From assembly GCF_001889605.1 (NCBI RefSeq), contig NZ_CP018171.1:1178001-1242000 (forward strand): 64,000 nt of DNA. The letters are read 5' to 3'. The stretch's first letter is position 1; every line of letters starts with the position of its first letter. Shown here one piece after another: positions 30,252 through 37,721 of this stretch. Made by a program: the position numbers and the translations under genes. The stretch comes from Aquibium oceanicum. GTDB lineage: Bacteria; Pseudomonadota; Alphaproteobacteria; Rhizobiales; Rhizobiaceae. The notes below the pieces were generated by a model. It saw nothing but the letters and a program-made list of their open reading frames with translations. It was not told the DNA's origin and ran no database searches.

Positions 30252-31526
30252 CTATTGGAAACGCGAAGGGGCGTAAGGCGCAAGGTCTAAATTCGGCCTG
30301 CGGCCGGAAACCAGCTGCGCGAGGATGCGGCCGGTCTTCGGCCCGCCGGTCAGACCGACATGGTGGTGTCCGAAACCGAGGAACATCCCCCTGGTGCCAG
30401 GCACCTCGCCTATGAGCGGAATGGAATCGGCCGGAGCGGGCCGGTGGCCCATCCATTCGGTCTTTTCCTTCCAGCGCAGGCCGGGCAGTGCGGCTTGCGC
30501 GTTCTTCAACAGGAGGTCGAACGGCGCGCGCGAGGGCGCCGCGTCGAGCCCGCCGAACTCGACGATGCCGGCGAGCCGCAGGCGTCCGTCCATCGGCGTC
30601 ATGACGAACTTGCCCGACGCAATCATCAGCGGATTGCGCGGCATGACGGACGGCTCCCAAAGTTCGACGTGGTAGCCGCGCTCGCTTTCCAGCGGCACGT
30701 CGAGGCCGAGCTTGCGGCAGAGCGCCTTCGACCAGACGCCGGTGGCGAGGACTGCCGCGGAACAGTCGATGGTCTCGCCGCCGACGCGCACGCCGGTGAC
30801 ACGGCCGTCCGTCCGCACGAAATCCGTGACCTCGCCCCTGACCAGCCGGCCGCCATTGGCGACGACATGGACGGCGAGGTCCTTCACGTAGCGGCCGGGA
30901 TCGGTGATCGTGCCGTGGTCGCCGAAGCGGGCGGCGAAGCCGAGCTTCGCATCGAGCACCGGGTCATAGGCTCGCAGTGCCTCGCCCTCGAGTTCGTCCC
31001 ATACCATGCCCCGCGCCTTGCGGATGCCCCAGCCGAAGGCGTCGCCGGCATAGTGGGCGCGGTCGTTGTAGACGAAGACATAGTCCGACGGCTTCAGCCA
31101 CTTCTCCGCGCCCGTTCCCGCAGCCAGCGCCTGGTGGTCGGCGAGGCTGTCGCCGACGATCGGCAGCATGGCATCGGCGATGCGGTTTACCTGTTCGGGC
31201 GTGCAGTGCGAGAGGTACTTTCGCAGCCAGGGCAGGAGGCGCGGCAGGTAGGACCATTTGAGGAAGAGCGGCTGGGCGGGATCGAATAGCATGCGCGGCG
31301 CCTTGCGCATGAGGCCCGGAACTGTGACCGGCACGATGGAGCAGGAGGCGAGCACGCCGCCGTTTCCGTAGCTCGTCCCTTCACCAGGTTCTCCGCGGTC
31401 GATCAGGACGACGTCATGGCCGTCGCGCTGCAGCCAGAGCGCTGTGGAGACGCCGACGATGCCGGCACCGACCACGGCCACGGGTGGCTTGGCGTTCTCG
31501 GACCTGGCGTCTCCCTGTACGGCCAT
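30252..31526 (-). CDS. dadA: D-amino-acid dehydrogenase-like FAD oxidoreductase
   Basis: A 424-residue DAO-family flavoenzyme. The FAD motif is VAVVGAGIVGVSTALWLQRDG, given in short as VGAGIVGVSTALWL, then IDRGEPGEGTSYGNGG (the DadA-type loop). The end GFGHHHVGLTGGPKTGRILAQLV is typical of DadA, quoted here as HHHVGLTGGPKTGRIL. It oxidises D-amino acids to 2-oxo acids and ammonia. ATG 31526 is preceded by GGGGAG. Later genes dctP, dctQ and dctM lie downstream on the same strand, the ThDP enzyme lies upstream. The gene symbol is by resemblance; an opine- or glycine-oxidising relative is possible. Confidence 0.82.
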   Translation of the reverse strand: MAVQGDARSENAKPPVAVVGAGIVGVSTALWLQRDGHDVVLIDRGEPGEGTSYGNGGVLASCSIVPVTVPGLMRKAPRMLFDPAQPLFLKWSYLPRLLPWLRKYLSHCTPEQVNRIADAMLPIVGDSLADHQALAAGTGAEKWLKPSDYVFVYNDRAHYAGDAFGWGIRKARGMVWDELEGEALRAYDPVLDAKLGFAARFGDHGTITDPGRYVKDLAVHVVANGGRLVRGEVTDFVRTDGRVTGVRVGGETIDCSAAVLATGVWSKALCRKLGLDVPLESERGYHVELWEPSVMPRNPLMIASGKFVMTPMDGRLRLAGIVEFGGLDAAPSRAPFDLLLKNAQAALPGLRWKEKTEWMGHRPAPADSIPLIGEVPGTRGMFLGFGHHHVGLTGGPKTGRILAQLVSGRRPNLDLAPYAPSRFQ

Positions 31527-31560
31527 CAGCTCCCCTGTCTGCGGCTTTCGTCTTCGACCG

Positions 31561-31607
31561 ATCCTGCCATACGCGGACAAAATGTCAACGATTTATCGGC
31601 AAATCGT
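31561..31607 (-). promoter_or_regulatory. candidate promoter and operator upstream of dadA
   Basis: On the minus strand TTGACA (31588-31583) is followed 16 bp later by CAGGAT (31566-31561), a fair sigma-70 promoter about 35 bp before the dadA ATG. Directly upstream is a perfect 7-bp inverted repeat ACGATTT-ATCGGC-AAATCGT (31588-31607) sharing one base with the -35 box, a plausible regulator site. This would let dadA and the TRAP genes be expressed apart from the ThDP gene. Confidence 0.4.
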
Positions 31608-31617
31608 GTTTGACACA

Positions 31618-33321
31618 TCACGCGACCCATTCCGAGACCGGCGCCGCCGCTTCGTCGAGGGGTTGGGTGACGATGTCGACCAGCGTCGGCTCGCCGGCTT
31701 CGAGCGCCTGTTTCAACACCGGTTCGAGATCGGCCGGATCCTCGACGCGCCAGCTCTTCAGCCCGTAGGCGGCGGCGACCGCGGCATGGTCGGTACGCGT
31801 GAAGTCGACGTTGTGGAAACGGGCGCCGAAGCCGGAGCGCTGACCGGCCTTGATCCAGCCGAAGACGCTGTTGGAGAGCGTCACGAAGGTGATCGGCATG
31901 CGGTAGCGCACGACGGTTTCGAGTTCGCCGACGCTCATGCCGAAGGAGCCGTCGCCCATCACCGAGACGGTCTTGACGCCGGGGCGGCCGACATGGGCGC
32001 CGATCGCCGCGCCCATCGCGAATCCGAGCGCGCCATGGGCGCGGTTGGTGATGAAGTGGCGTCCGACCAACGGCCAGCGATAGTGCGCCGAGAAATAGGG
32101 ACACGGCGTGCCGGGATCGGCGCAGACGATCGCATCGGCATCGAGCAGGCGCTGGAGCGTGGCGACGACGCGCTCGGGGCGGATCGGCACCTCGTCGGAA
32201 GCGGCAAGCGGATCGAACGCGGCGAGCTTCGCCGCCCAGGCCGCTTTTGCGCGCGAAACGCCGTCGTTGCCGGAAGCCCCGCCGCGCCGCGCCACCGCCG
32301 TGGCGATCGCCTCCAGCGCCAGCCGGGCATCGCCGGCGAGCGCGACGTCTGTCCGATAGTTCGCGCCGATCACCGCCGGATCGGAATCGATGTGGACGAT
32401 GCGGGCATCGGGGCCGGGCGAGCGCCAGCGCTCCGTCGTCACGGAGCCCGCGCGGCAGCCCACGTAGAGCACGAGGTCGGCCTCGTCGACCACGGCGCGT
32501 GTCGCCGGCACGCCGCCGTTCGACCCGACCACGCCGACCGCGCGCGGATCGGTCTCTGCGATGGAGCCCTGCCCGGAGACGGTGGTCGCGACGGGCAGGT
32601 CGAGCATGTCCGCGAGTTTTGCCAGCGCCTCCATGGCGCTGGCAATCACCACGCCGCCGCCGCACATCACGACGGCCTTGCGGGCCTGGAGAAGCGCATC
32701 TGCCGCCGCCTCGACCGCCGCCGGATCGGGCGCGACAGCGAGAGCGGGAAAGGTCTGGTGGCGGGCATCGGCCCAGATCTCGTCCGGCGTGACGGGATTT
32801 TTCTGGGTGTCGAAAGGCAGCGCCAGGTGCACCGCGCCTGGGCGGCCCGTGGTCATCTCGCGGAAGGCGCGGCGAAGCATGGCCGGCAGGCGCTGCGCGT
32901 CGTCCAGCGAGGCGTTCCACTTGGTGAGCGGCCGGAACATCGCCACTTGGTCGAGCTCGGTCAGCGGATACCGCCCGCGCGAGGTGGTGGAGACGTCGGA
33001 ATTGATGGCAAGCACGGGGATCGAACTCTCGTTCGCCTCCACGACGCCCGGCAGGATGTACGTCGCGCCACCGCCCGACGGACCCTCGCAGACGCCCGGC
33101 CGCCCTGTGACGCGAGCATAGGCGTCGGCCATGTAGCCGGCATGTCGCTCGTCGCGGGTCAGGAGGTGGGTGATGCCGTGGTCCAGCCGGTGGAGCGCAT
33201 CGTATAGCGGCAGGGTCGTGTCGCCGCACAGGCCGAAGACGTGTTTCACGCCATAGGCTTCGAGCATCTTCACCATGGCTTCCGCGCCGGTGAGCGTGTT
33301 CGCGTTGTTGCGTGAGTTCAT
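31618..33321 (-). CDS. ThDP-dependent enzyme, acetolactate-synthase/decarboxylase family
   Basis: A 567-residue three-domain ThDP enzyme. N-terminal PYR domain: LLTRDERHAGYMADAYARVTG contains the cofactor-activating glutamate (RDERHAGYMADAY). Middle domain: ADLVLYVGCRAGSVTTERW. C-terminal PP domain: VMGDGSFGMSVGELETV, then the TPP/Mg motif end TLSNSVFGWIK. Reactions of the family include decarboxylation of 2-oxo acids and acyloin condensation. The family is broad and the substrate is unknown. Being first in the run that contains dadA suggests it acts on the 2-oxo acid formed by that enzyme. It is divergent from the GntR gene. Confidence 0.86.
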   Translation of the reverse strand: MNSRNNANTLTGAEAMVKMLEAYGVKHVFGLCGDTTLPLYDALHRLDHGITHLLTRDERHAGYMADAYARVTGRPGVCEGPSGGGATYILPGVVEANESSIPVLAINSDVSTTSRGRYPLTELDQVAMFRPLTKWNASLDDAQRLPAMLRRAFREMTTGRPGAVHLALPFDTQKNPVTPDEIWADARHQTFPALAVAPDPAAVEAAADALLQARKAVVMCGGGVVIASAMEALAKLADMLDLPVATTVSGQGSIAETDPRAVGVVGSNGGVPATRAVVDEADLVLYVGCRAGSVTTERWRSPGPDARIVHIDSDPAVIGANYRTDVALAGDARLALEAIATAVARRGGASGNDGVSRAKAAWAAKLAAFDPLAASDEVPIRPERVVATLQRLLDADAIVCADPGTPCPYFSAHYRWPLVGRHFITNRAHGALGFAMGAAIGAHVGRPGVKTVSVMGDGSFGMSVGELETVVRYRMPITFVTLSNSVFGWIKAGQRSGFGARFHNVDFTRTDHAAVAAAYGLKSWRVEDPADLEPVLKQALEAGEPTLVDIVTQPLDEAAAPVSEWVA

Positions 33322-33377
33322 GCCCTCGATTTCCCCGCCGATCCGATGCCATCCGGCTTCCTTACGGATCATCTGAA

Positions 33378-33387
33378 CTGTATACAG
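33378..33387. promoter_or_regulatory. CTGTATACAG palindrome, likely GntR/FCD operator
   Basis: A perfect 10-bp palindrome in the 104-bp divergent spacer between the ThDP gene and the GntR-type regulator gene. TGTATACA cores of this kind are commonly bound by FCD-subfamily GntR regulators, so this is a good candidate for self-control and control of the catabolic operon. Confidence 0.6.
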
Positions 33388-33425
33388 ACCTGAATACTGG
33401 TTCGAAGAGAACGGGAGAGTCAAGC

Positions 33426-34142
33426 GTGTCGAAACCCCCGGAGACGGACGGAATGGTCGGCGCACTGCTCGCCGATATCCGCGCGATGGCGGTCGATTTC
33501 CGGCTGCGGCCGGGCGAGCGCATCAACGAGGTCGCGCTTGCGGCAAAACTGAACGCCAGCCGCACCCCCTTGCGAGAGGCGCTCAACCGGCTGGTGTCCG
33601 AGGGCTTCGTCACGTTCGAGAGCGGACGCGGCTTCTTCTGCCGGAGATACTCCGTCGCAGAGGTGCAGGACCTCTATCAGTTGCGGCAGGCGATCGAGCG
33701 CTTCGCCGTCGAGCGCGCGGTCGAACTGGCGAGCGACAACTTGATTTCGGAACTCCGCGCCTTTCTGGAGCGCACGGCGGGCGAGGAGGGTCGTACGCTG
33801 GAGGACGTGCTCGCCTACGACGAGTACTTCCACGAGACGATCGCAGGCTGGTCCGGCAATGGCGAAATGCTGCGCACGCTGCGAAACGTCAACGCCCGCA
33901 TCCGCTTCTTCCGATGGGTGGACATGCAAGCGCGACGCGGCCGCACACAGGGCGAGCATCGAGAAATCCTCGATGCAATCGGAAACAGACAGGCCGGCGA
34001 GGCGGTGGCGCTGGTCGACCGGCACATCGTGCGGCGGCGCGACGAGATCGCCGAGGCGCTGAAGGAGTGCCACGCGCGCCTGTTCGTCGACGAGGATTTC
34101 GTCCATCCTGCCTTCAAGTCGGCGGAGGAACTATGCGCGTAA
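33426..34142 (+). CDS. FCD-subfamily GntR transcriptional regulator
   Basis: A 238-residue regulator. The N-terminal winged helix has RPGERINEVALAAKLNASRTPLREALNRL, in short GERINEVALAAKLNASRTPL, and GFVTFESGRGFFCRR. The C-terminal FCD domain is helical with YELRQ-like YQLRQAIERFAVERA and metal/ligand residues in DEYFHETIAGWSGN and GEHREILDAI. FCD proteins sense small organic acids or amino acids. The GTG start at 33426 follows GGGAGAG at suitable distance. The stop overlaps the racemase start by 10 bp. It likely controls the divergent dctPQM/dadA/ThDP operon through CTGTATACAG. Confidence 0.92.
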   Translation: MSKPPETDGMVGALLADIRAMAVDFRLRPGERINEVALAAKLNASRTPLREALNRLVSEGFVTFESGRGFFCRRYSVAEVQDLYQLRQAIERFAVERAVELASDNLISELRAFLERTAGEEGRTLEDVLAYDEYFHETIAGWSGNGEMLRTLRNVNARIRFFRWVDMQARRGRTQGEHREILDAIGNRQAGEAVALVDRHIVRRRDEIAEALKECHARLFVDEDFVHPAFKSAEELCA

Positions 34143-34843
34143 CAGGCGGAAAATCGATCTACGGCGCGGCGGTCGGCATCCTGATGCTCGACGCCCGGTT
34201 TCCGAGGATTCCCGGCGACATGGGCAATGCCACCACCTGGCCGTTCCCCGTGCACTACAAGATCGTGCGATCGGCGACACCCGACCGCGTCGTGCGCGGC
34301 GGTGCCGAGGGTCTGCTCGACGTCTTCGTCGCCGCGGCGCGCGAACTTGTCGCCGACGGGGTTGACGGCATCACGACCAATTGCGGGTTCCTGTCGCTGT
34401 TCCAGGAGGAGCTGGCCGACGCGGTCGGCGTACCGGTCGCGACTTCCTCTTTGATGCAGGTGGCGCAGGTGAATCGACTGCTGCCGAAAGGCCGGCGCGC
34501 CGGTATCCTCACCATCTCCGGCTCCACGCTGACGCCGCTGCACCTCGAAAAGGCCGGTGTTCCCGAGGGCACGCCGGTCGGCACGACGGAGGGCGGGCGC
34601 GAATTCACCCGCGCGATTCTCGGCAACGAACTGGAGCTCGACGTGGACGCGGCACGGCAGGACAATGTCGAGGCGGCGCGCGCCCTCGTGGTCGCCAATC
34701 CCGATCTCGGCGCGCTGGTGCTCGAATGCACCAACATGGTGCCCTACGCGGCCGACATTCGCGCCGCGACCGGCCTTCCGGTCTTCTCGATCGAGACCTT
34801 CGTGCGGTGGTTCCAGGCCGCGCTGGTGCCCCGCACCTACTGA
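34133..34843 (+). CDS. aspartate/glutamate-racemase family protein
   Basis: A 236-residue Asp/Glu/hydantoin-racemase-fold protein. The two catalytic cysteines are present: C84 in TTNCGFL and C199 in VLECTNM. The ATG lies inside the end of the GntR gene with a good GGAGGAACT site before it. The enzyme should interconvert D- and L-forms of an amino acid or a hydantoin, or act as a maleate-isomerase-like enzyme. Next to a D-amino-acid dehydrogenase, a racemase step feeding L-amino acid into D-oxidation is reasonable, but inferred. Confidence 0.88.
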   Translation: MRVTGGKSIYGAAVGILMLDARFPRIPGDMGNATTWPFPVHYKIVRSATPDRVVRGGAEGLLDVFVAAARELVADGVDGITTNCGFLSLFQEELADAVGVPVATSSLMQVAQVNRLLPKGRRAGILTISGSTLTPLHLEKAGVPEGTPVGTTEGGREFTRAILGNELELDVDAARQDNVEAARALVVANPDLGALVLECTNMVPYAADIRAATGLPVFSIETFVRWFQAALVPRTY

Positions 34844-34998
34844 CCCTGCCTCGCCGCGTCTCTGTTTCAAACCTGTTTCGCCGCCGAAACACATCGGGCG
34901 CCGGCGGCAATCGTCAGGATACCGAACGCGCGCATTGATGCCGCAGGGCGGGTGCACGAATCCGTGCGCAGTCGCCTTGCTTGCGGATTGCTTTCGAC

Positions 34999-35703
34999 AT
35001 GAACATCTCCGTACACCCGCCCGGCCGGCACCGGGAGCGCACGCCTTCGCGCGTGGCCGGATGGCTCCGGCGCTTCCTCGCCCGCCGCGCAGCCGGCCTC
35101 GTGCTCGGTTTCGCCAGGATCGTCACCGCCGTGCGCGGCGAGTGGCAGGGCGTCGAGCCGCGCGACGTCCAGCGCATCTACTTCGCCAACCATTCGAGCC
35201 ACGGGGATTTCATCCTGGTCTCCGCCGTTCTGCCGCCGCGCTTGCGCCGCCACACGCGGCCGGTGGCCGGCGCCGATTACTGGATGAAGGGGAGGCTGCG
35301 GCGCTTCGTCGGCCGCGAGGTCTTCAACGCCGTCCTGATCGAGCGCAACAGGGAACGTCGAACCGAGGATCCGGTCGATCAGATGACCCGGGCGGTGGGC
35401 GAGGGTGCGTCGCTGATCGTGTTCCCCGAAGGCACGCGCAACACCGGCGACCTGCCGCTGATGCCCTTCAAGAGCGGCCTCTACCATCTCGCAAGGGCGT
35501 GCCCGGGCATCGAACTGGTTCCGGTCTGGATCGCCAACCTGAACCGCGTCCTCCCCAAGGGCGAGATCGTGCCCATCCCGCTCGTGTGCACCGTCACATT
35601 CGGCGCCGCCCTCCATGTCGGCGAGGCCGAGTCCAAGGAGGACTTCCTTCGGCGCGCCGAGATCGCGCTGCTCTCCCTCGCACCCAACGGAAACCGGCCA
35701 TGA
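34999..35703 (+). CDS. lysophospholipid acyltransferase (PlsC-like)
   Basis: A 234-residue LPLAT-family acyltransferase. The catalytic H-x4-D motif is NHSSHGDF, and the lysophosphatidate-binding block FPEGTRN and the PFKSGLYHLA segment follow. A basic N-terminus precedes the domain. It transfers an acyl chain to a lysophospholipid at the membrane. ATG 34999 is used; a TTG six codons up (34981) is possible. The stop overlaps the next gene (ATGA, 35700-35703). This starts a four-gene phospholipid operon. Confidence 0.9.
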   Translation: MNISVHPPGRHRERTPSRVAGWLRRFLARRAAGLVLGFARIVTAVRGEWQGVEPRDVQRIYFANHSSHGDFILVSAVLPPRLRRHTRPVAGADYWMKGRLRRFVGREVFNAVLIERNRERRTEDPVDQMTRAVGEGASLIVFPEGTRNTGDLPLMPFKSGLYHLARACPGIELVPVWIANLNRVLPKGEIVPIPLVCTVTFGAALHVGEAESKEDFLRRAEIALLSLAPNGNRP

Positions 35704-36650
35704 CCGCGCCGCATCCTGACCTGCTCACCCTGCTCCTGGGGCTTGCGGCCGTGCTCTTCGCGGCCTCTGCCGTCGCCTACGTGCTGCGCGTCCGGCTGTC
35801 GCCCGGCGGTTCGAACGCCGTGATCGAGAACCTCGGCGACCGGATCGATGCCTGGTGGGTGATGGCGATCGTCATGGGGCTCGCCCTGATCGGCGGACGC
35901 ACCGGGGTGACGCTGCTGTTCGCGCTTTGCTCCTTCGCCGCGCTGCGCGAGTTCGTGACGCTGACCAACACCCGCCGCGCCGACCACTGGGCGCTGGCCG
36001 GGGCTTTCTTCGTCATCCTGCCGGCGCAGTACTGGCTGGTCTGGACCGGGTGGTACGGGCTCTATTCGATCTTCATCCCGGTCTACGCCTTCCTGCTGAT
36101 GCCGATCGTGTCCAGCCTGCGCGGCGACACGGACCGCTTCCTCGTTCGCATCGCCGAGGTGCAGTGGGCGCTGATGATCTGCGTCTTCTGCGTCTCGCAC
36201 GTGCCGGCGCTGCTCACGCTGGACATACCCGGCTTCGAGGGGCGAAACGTGCTCCTGATCGCGTTCCTGGTCATCGTCGTTCAGAGCAGCGACGTCATGC
36301 AGTACGTCTGGGGCAAGCTCCTCGGCCGCGCGAAGATCGCGCCGAAACTGTCGCCATCGAAGACGCTGGAGGGGCTCGTCGGGGGCGGCTTGAGCGCGGT
36401 GGCGCTGGGCACGGCGCTCGCCTGGATCACGCCGTTCAGCCCCATTGAGGCGGCGCTGTTGTCGCTGGCGATCGTCCTCATGGGATTCTTCGGCGGGCTC
36501 GTCATGTCGGCGATCAAGCGCGACCGCGGCGTCAAGGATTGGGGCCACCTGATCGCCGGCCATGGCGGTTTCATCGACCGGCTGGACTCGGTCATCTTCT
36601 CGGCGCCCATCTTCTTCCATCTGGTGCGCTACGGATGGTCGCTGACATGA
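35700..36650 (+). CDS. CdsA-like phosphatidate cytidylyltransferase
   Basis: A 316-residue membrane protein with about eight helices. The C-terminal signature of CDP-diglyceride synthase is present: SPSKTLEGLVGGG, and further on KRDRGVKDWGHLIAGHGGFIDRLDS (short form: KDWGHLIAGHGGFIDRLDS). It makes CDP-diacylglycerol from CTP and phosphatidate. It overlaps the acyltransferase stop and the next gene start. A separate housekeeping cdsA is expected elsewhere in such a genome, so this may be a specialised paralogue. Confidence 0.9.
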   Translation: MTAPHPDLLTLLLGLAAVLFAASAVAYVLRVRLSPGGSNAVIENLGDRIDAWWVMAIVMGLALIGGRTGVTLLFALCSFAALREFVTLTNTRRADHWALAGAFFVILPAQYWLVWTGWYGLYSIFIPVYAFLLMPIVSSLRGDTDRFLVRIAEVQWALMICVFCVSHVPALLTLDIPGFEGRNVLLIAFLVIVVQSSDVMQYVWGKLLGRAKIAPKLSPSKTLEGLVGGGLSAVALGTALAWITPFSPIEAALLSLAIVLMGFFGGLVMSAIKRDRGVKDWGHLIAGHGGFIDRLDSVIFSAPIFFHLVRYGWSLT

Positions 36651-37036
36651 GGACGCAGGTCCCAACCCTGGCCCGTAGCAGCGCGGCGCACGTGCTAGTC
36701 GCCTTCGCCGCGATGGGCGGCTGGGCCGTATTCGCCAACCGCATGCACGCCATGCCGGCGCCGCTTCTGGCCGGGCTGGTGCAGGGCGCGATCTCGGGCA
36801 CCATCACCTATTTTCTGAAGCGGACGGTGGAGGCGCTGTCCGCGCGCTTCGAGGGCATGGGGCGCCTGTTGCTGCCGCCAGCCATCGCCTTCGCAACCTC
36901 GCTCGCTGTGCTCGTGACGCTGCATACGCTCTCCGGCACGCCGGAAATCCTGCGCACCATCGCACTGCCGCTTGCGATCTCCACCGGCTATGCGGCGCTC
37001 TACAGCCATGCGCTGTGGCGGCGCGAGAGGACATGA
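36647..37036 (+). CDS. small membrane protein of the phospholipid operon
   Basis: A 129-residue protein with about four hydrophobic helices (about 12-30, 40-58, 70-90, 100-118) and a basic end WRRERT. I do not recognise a named family. Its ATG overlaps the CdsA-like stop (ATGA 36647-36650), and the next gene begins 4 bp after its stop, so it is translationally tied to lipid synthesis genes. A role in lipid headgroup handling or transport is inference. Confidence 0.7.
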   Translation: MRTQVPTLARSSAAHVLVAFAAMGGWAVFANRMHAMPAPLLAGLVQGAISGTITYFLKRTVEALSARFEGMGRLLLPPAIAFATSLAVLVTLHTLSGTPEILRTIALPLAISTGYAALYSHALWRRERT

Positions 37037-37040
37037 CGCC

Positions 37041-37694
37041 ATGACGGACGCTCCCGACCGCCGCCCGCTGGCGAGCCGCGACACGCGCTGGGCGCAGGCG
37101 CTGACCCGTAGGCTCGCCGCCACCTCCATCACGCCGAACCGCATTTCGATGGGAAGCATCCTCGCCGCTGCCGTCGCGGGCGCCTGCTTCTGGGGCGCTG
37201 GCGACACGCAGGGATGGAGCGCCGCGCTGTTTCTCGTTGCGGCGGCGCTGTTCTGCCAGATCCGGCTCCTGTGCAACCTCCTCGACGGTCTCGTCGCGAT
37301 CGAGGCCGGCAAGAAGGAGCCCGACGGCGCCTTCTGGAACGAGTTCCCCGACCGGGTGGCTGACATCCTGATCCTGGTGGGCGCGGGGCTCGGCGCGGGA
37401 GGACCGGCGCTCGGCTGGGCGGCGGCGGCAATGGCGATCCTGACGGCCTACACGCGCGAACTCGGACGGGCCTGCGGGCTGCCAGCGGATTTTTCGGGTC
37501 CGATGGCTAAACAGCACCGCATGGCGGTGATGACGTTGGCCGCGCTCGCCGCGGCTGCGGCAGAAGTGTTCCTTGGCGGGGAGGTCCACACCGTGCTGAT
37601 TGCGGCGCTATGGATCGTCGCCGTCGGCGCGGCTGTCACGGCCGCCCGGCGGGCCGCGCAGATCGTCATTGGCCTGCATGGGAGCCCGCACTGA
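37041..37694 (+). CDS. CDP-alcohol phosphatidyltransferase family protein with altered motif
   Basis: A 217-residue membrane protein with the spacing of the CDP-alcohol phosphotransferase motif, D-x2-D-G-x2-A-R-x8-G-x3-D-x3-D. Here it reads N79-x2-D82-G83-x2-A86-I87-x8-G96-x3-N100-x3-D104, so two metal aspartates are asparagine and the arginine is isoleucine. The fold is clear, the chemistry less so. With the upstream CdsA-like and PlsC-like genes it should use CDP-diacylglycerol, giving an unusual phospholipid, or act in a modified way. Confidence 0.82.
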   Translation: MTDAPDRRPLASRDTRWAQALTRRLAATSITPNRISMGSILAAAVAGACFWGAGDTQGWSAALFLVAAALFCQIRLLCNLLDGLVAIEAGKKEPDGAFWNEFPDRVADILILVGAGLGAGGPALGWAAAAMAILTAYTRELGRACGLPADFSGPMAKQHRMAVMTLAALAAAAAEVFLGGEVHTVLIAALWIVAVGAAVTAARRAAQIVIGLHGSPH

Positions 37695-37721
37695 GCCGAT
37701 GCGCGCTGCCGAGCGGCAGCG

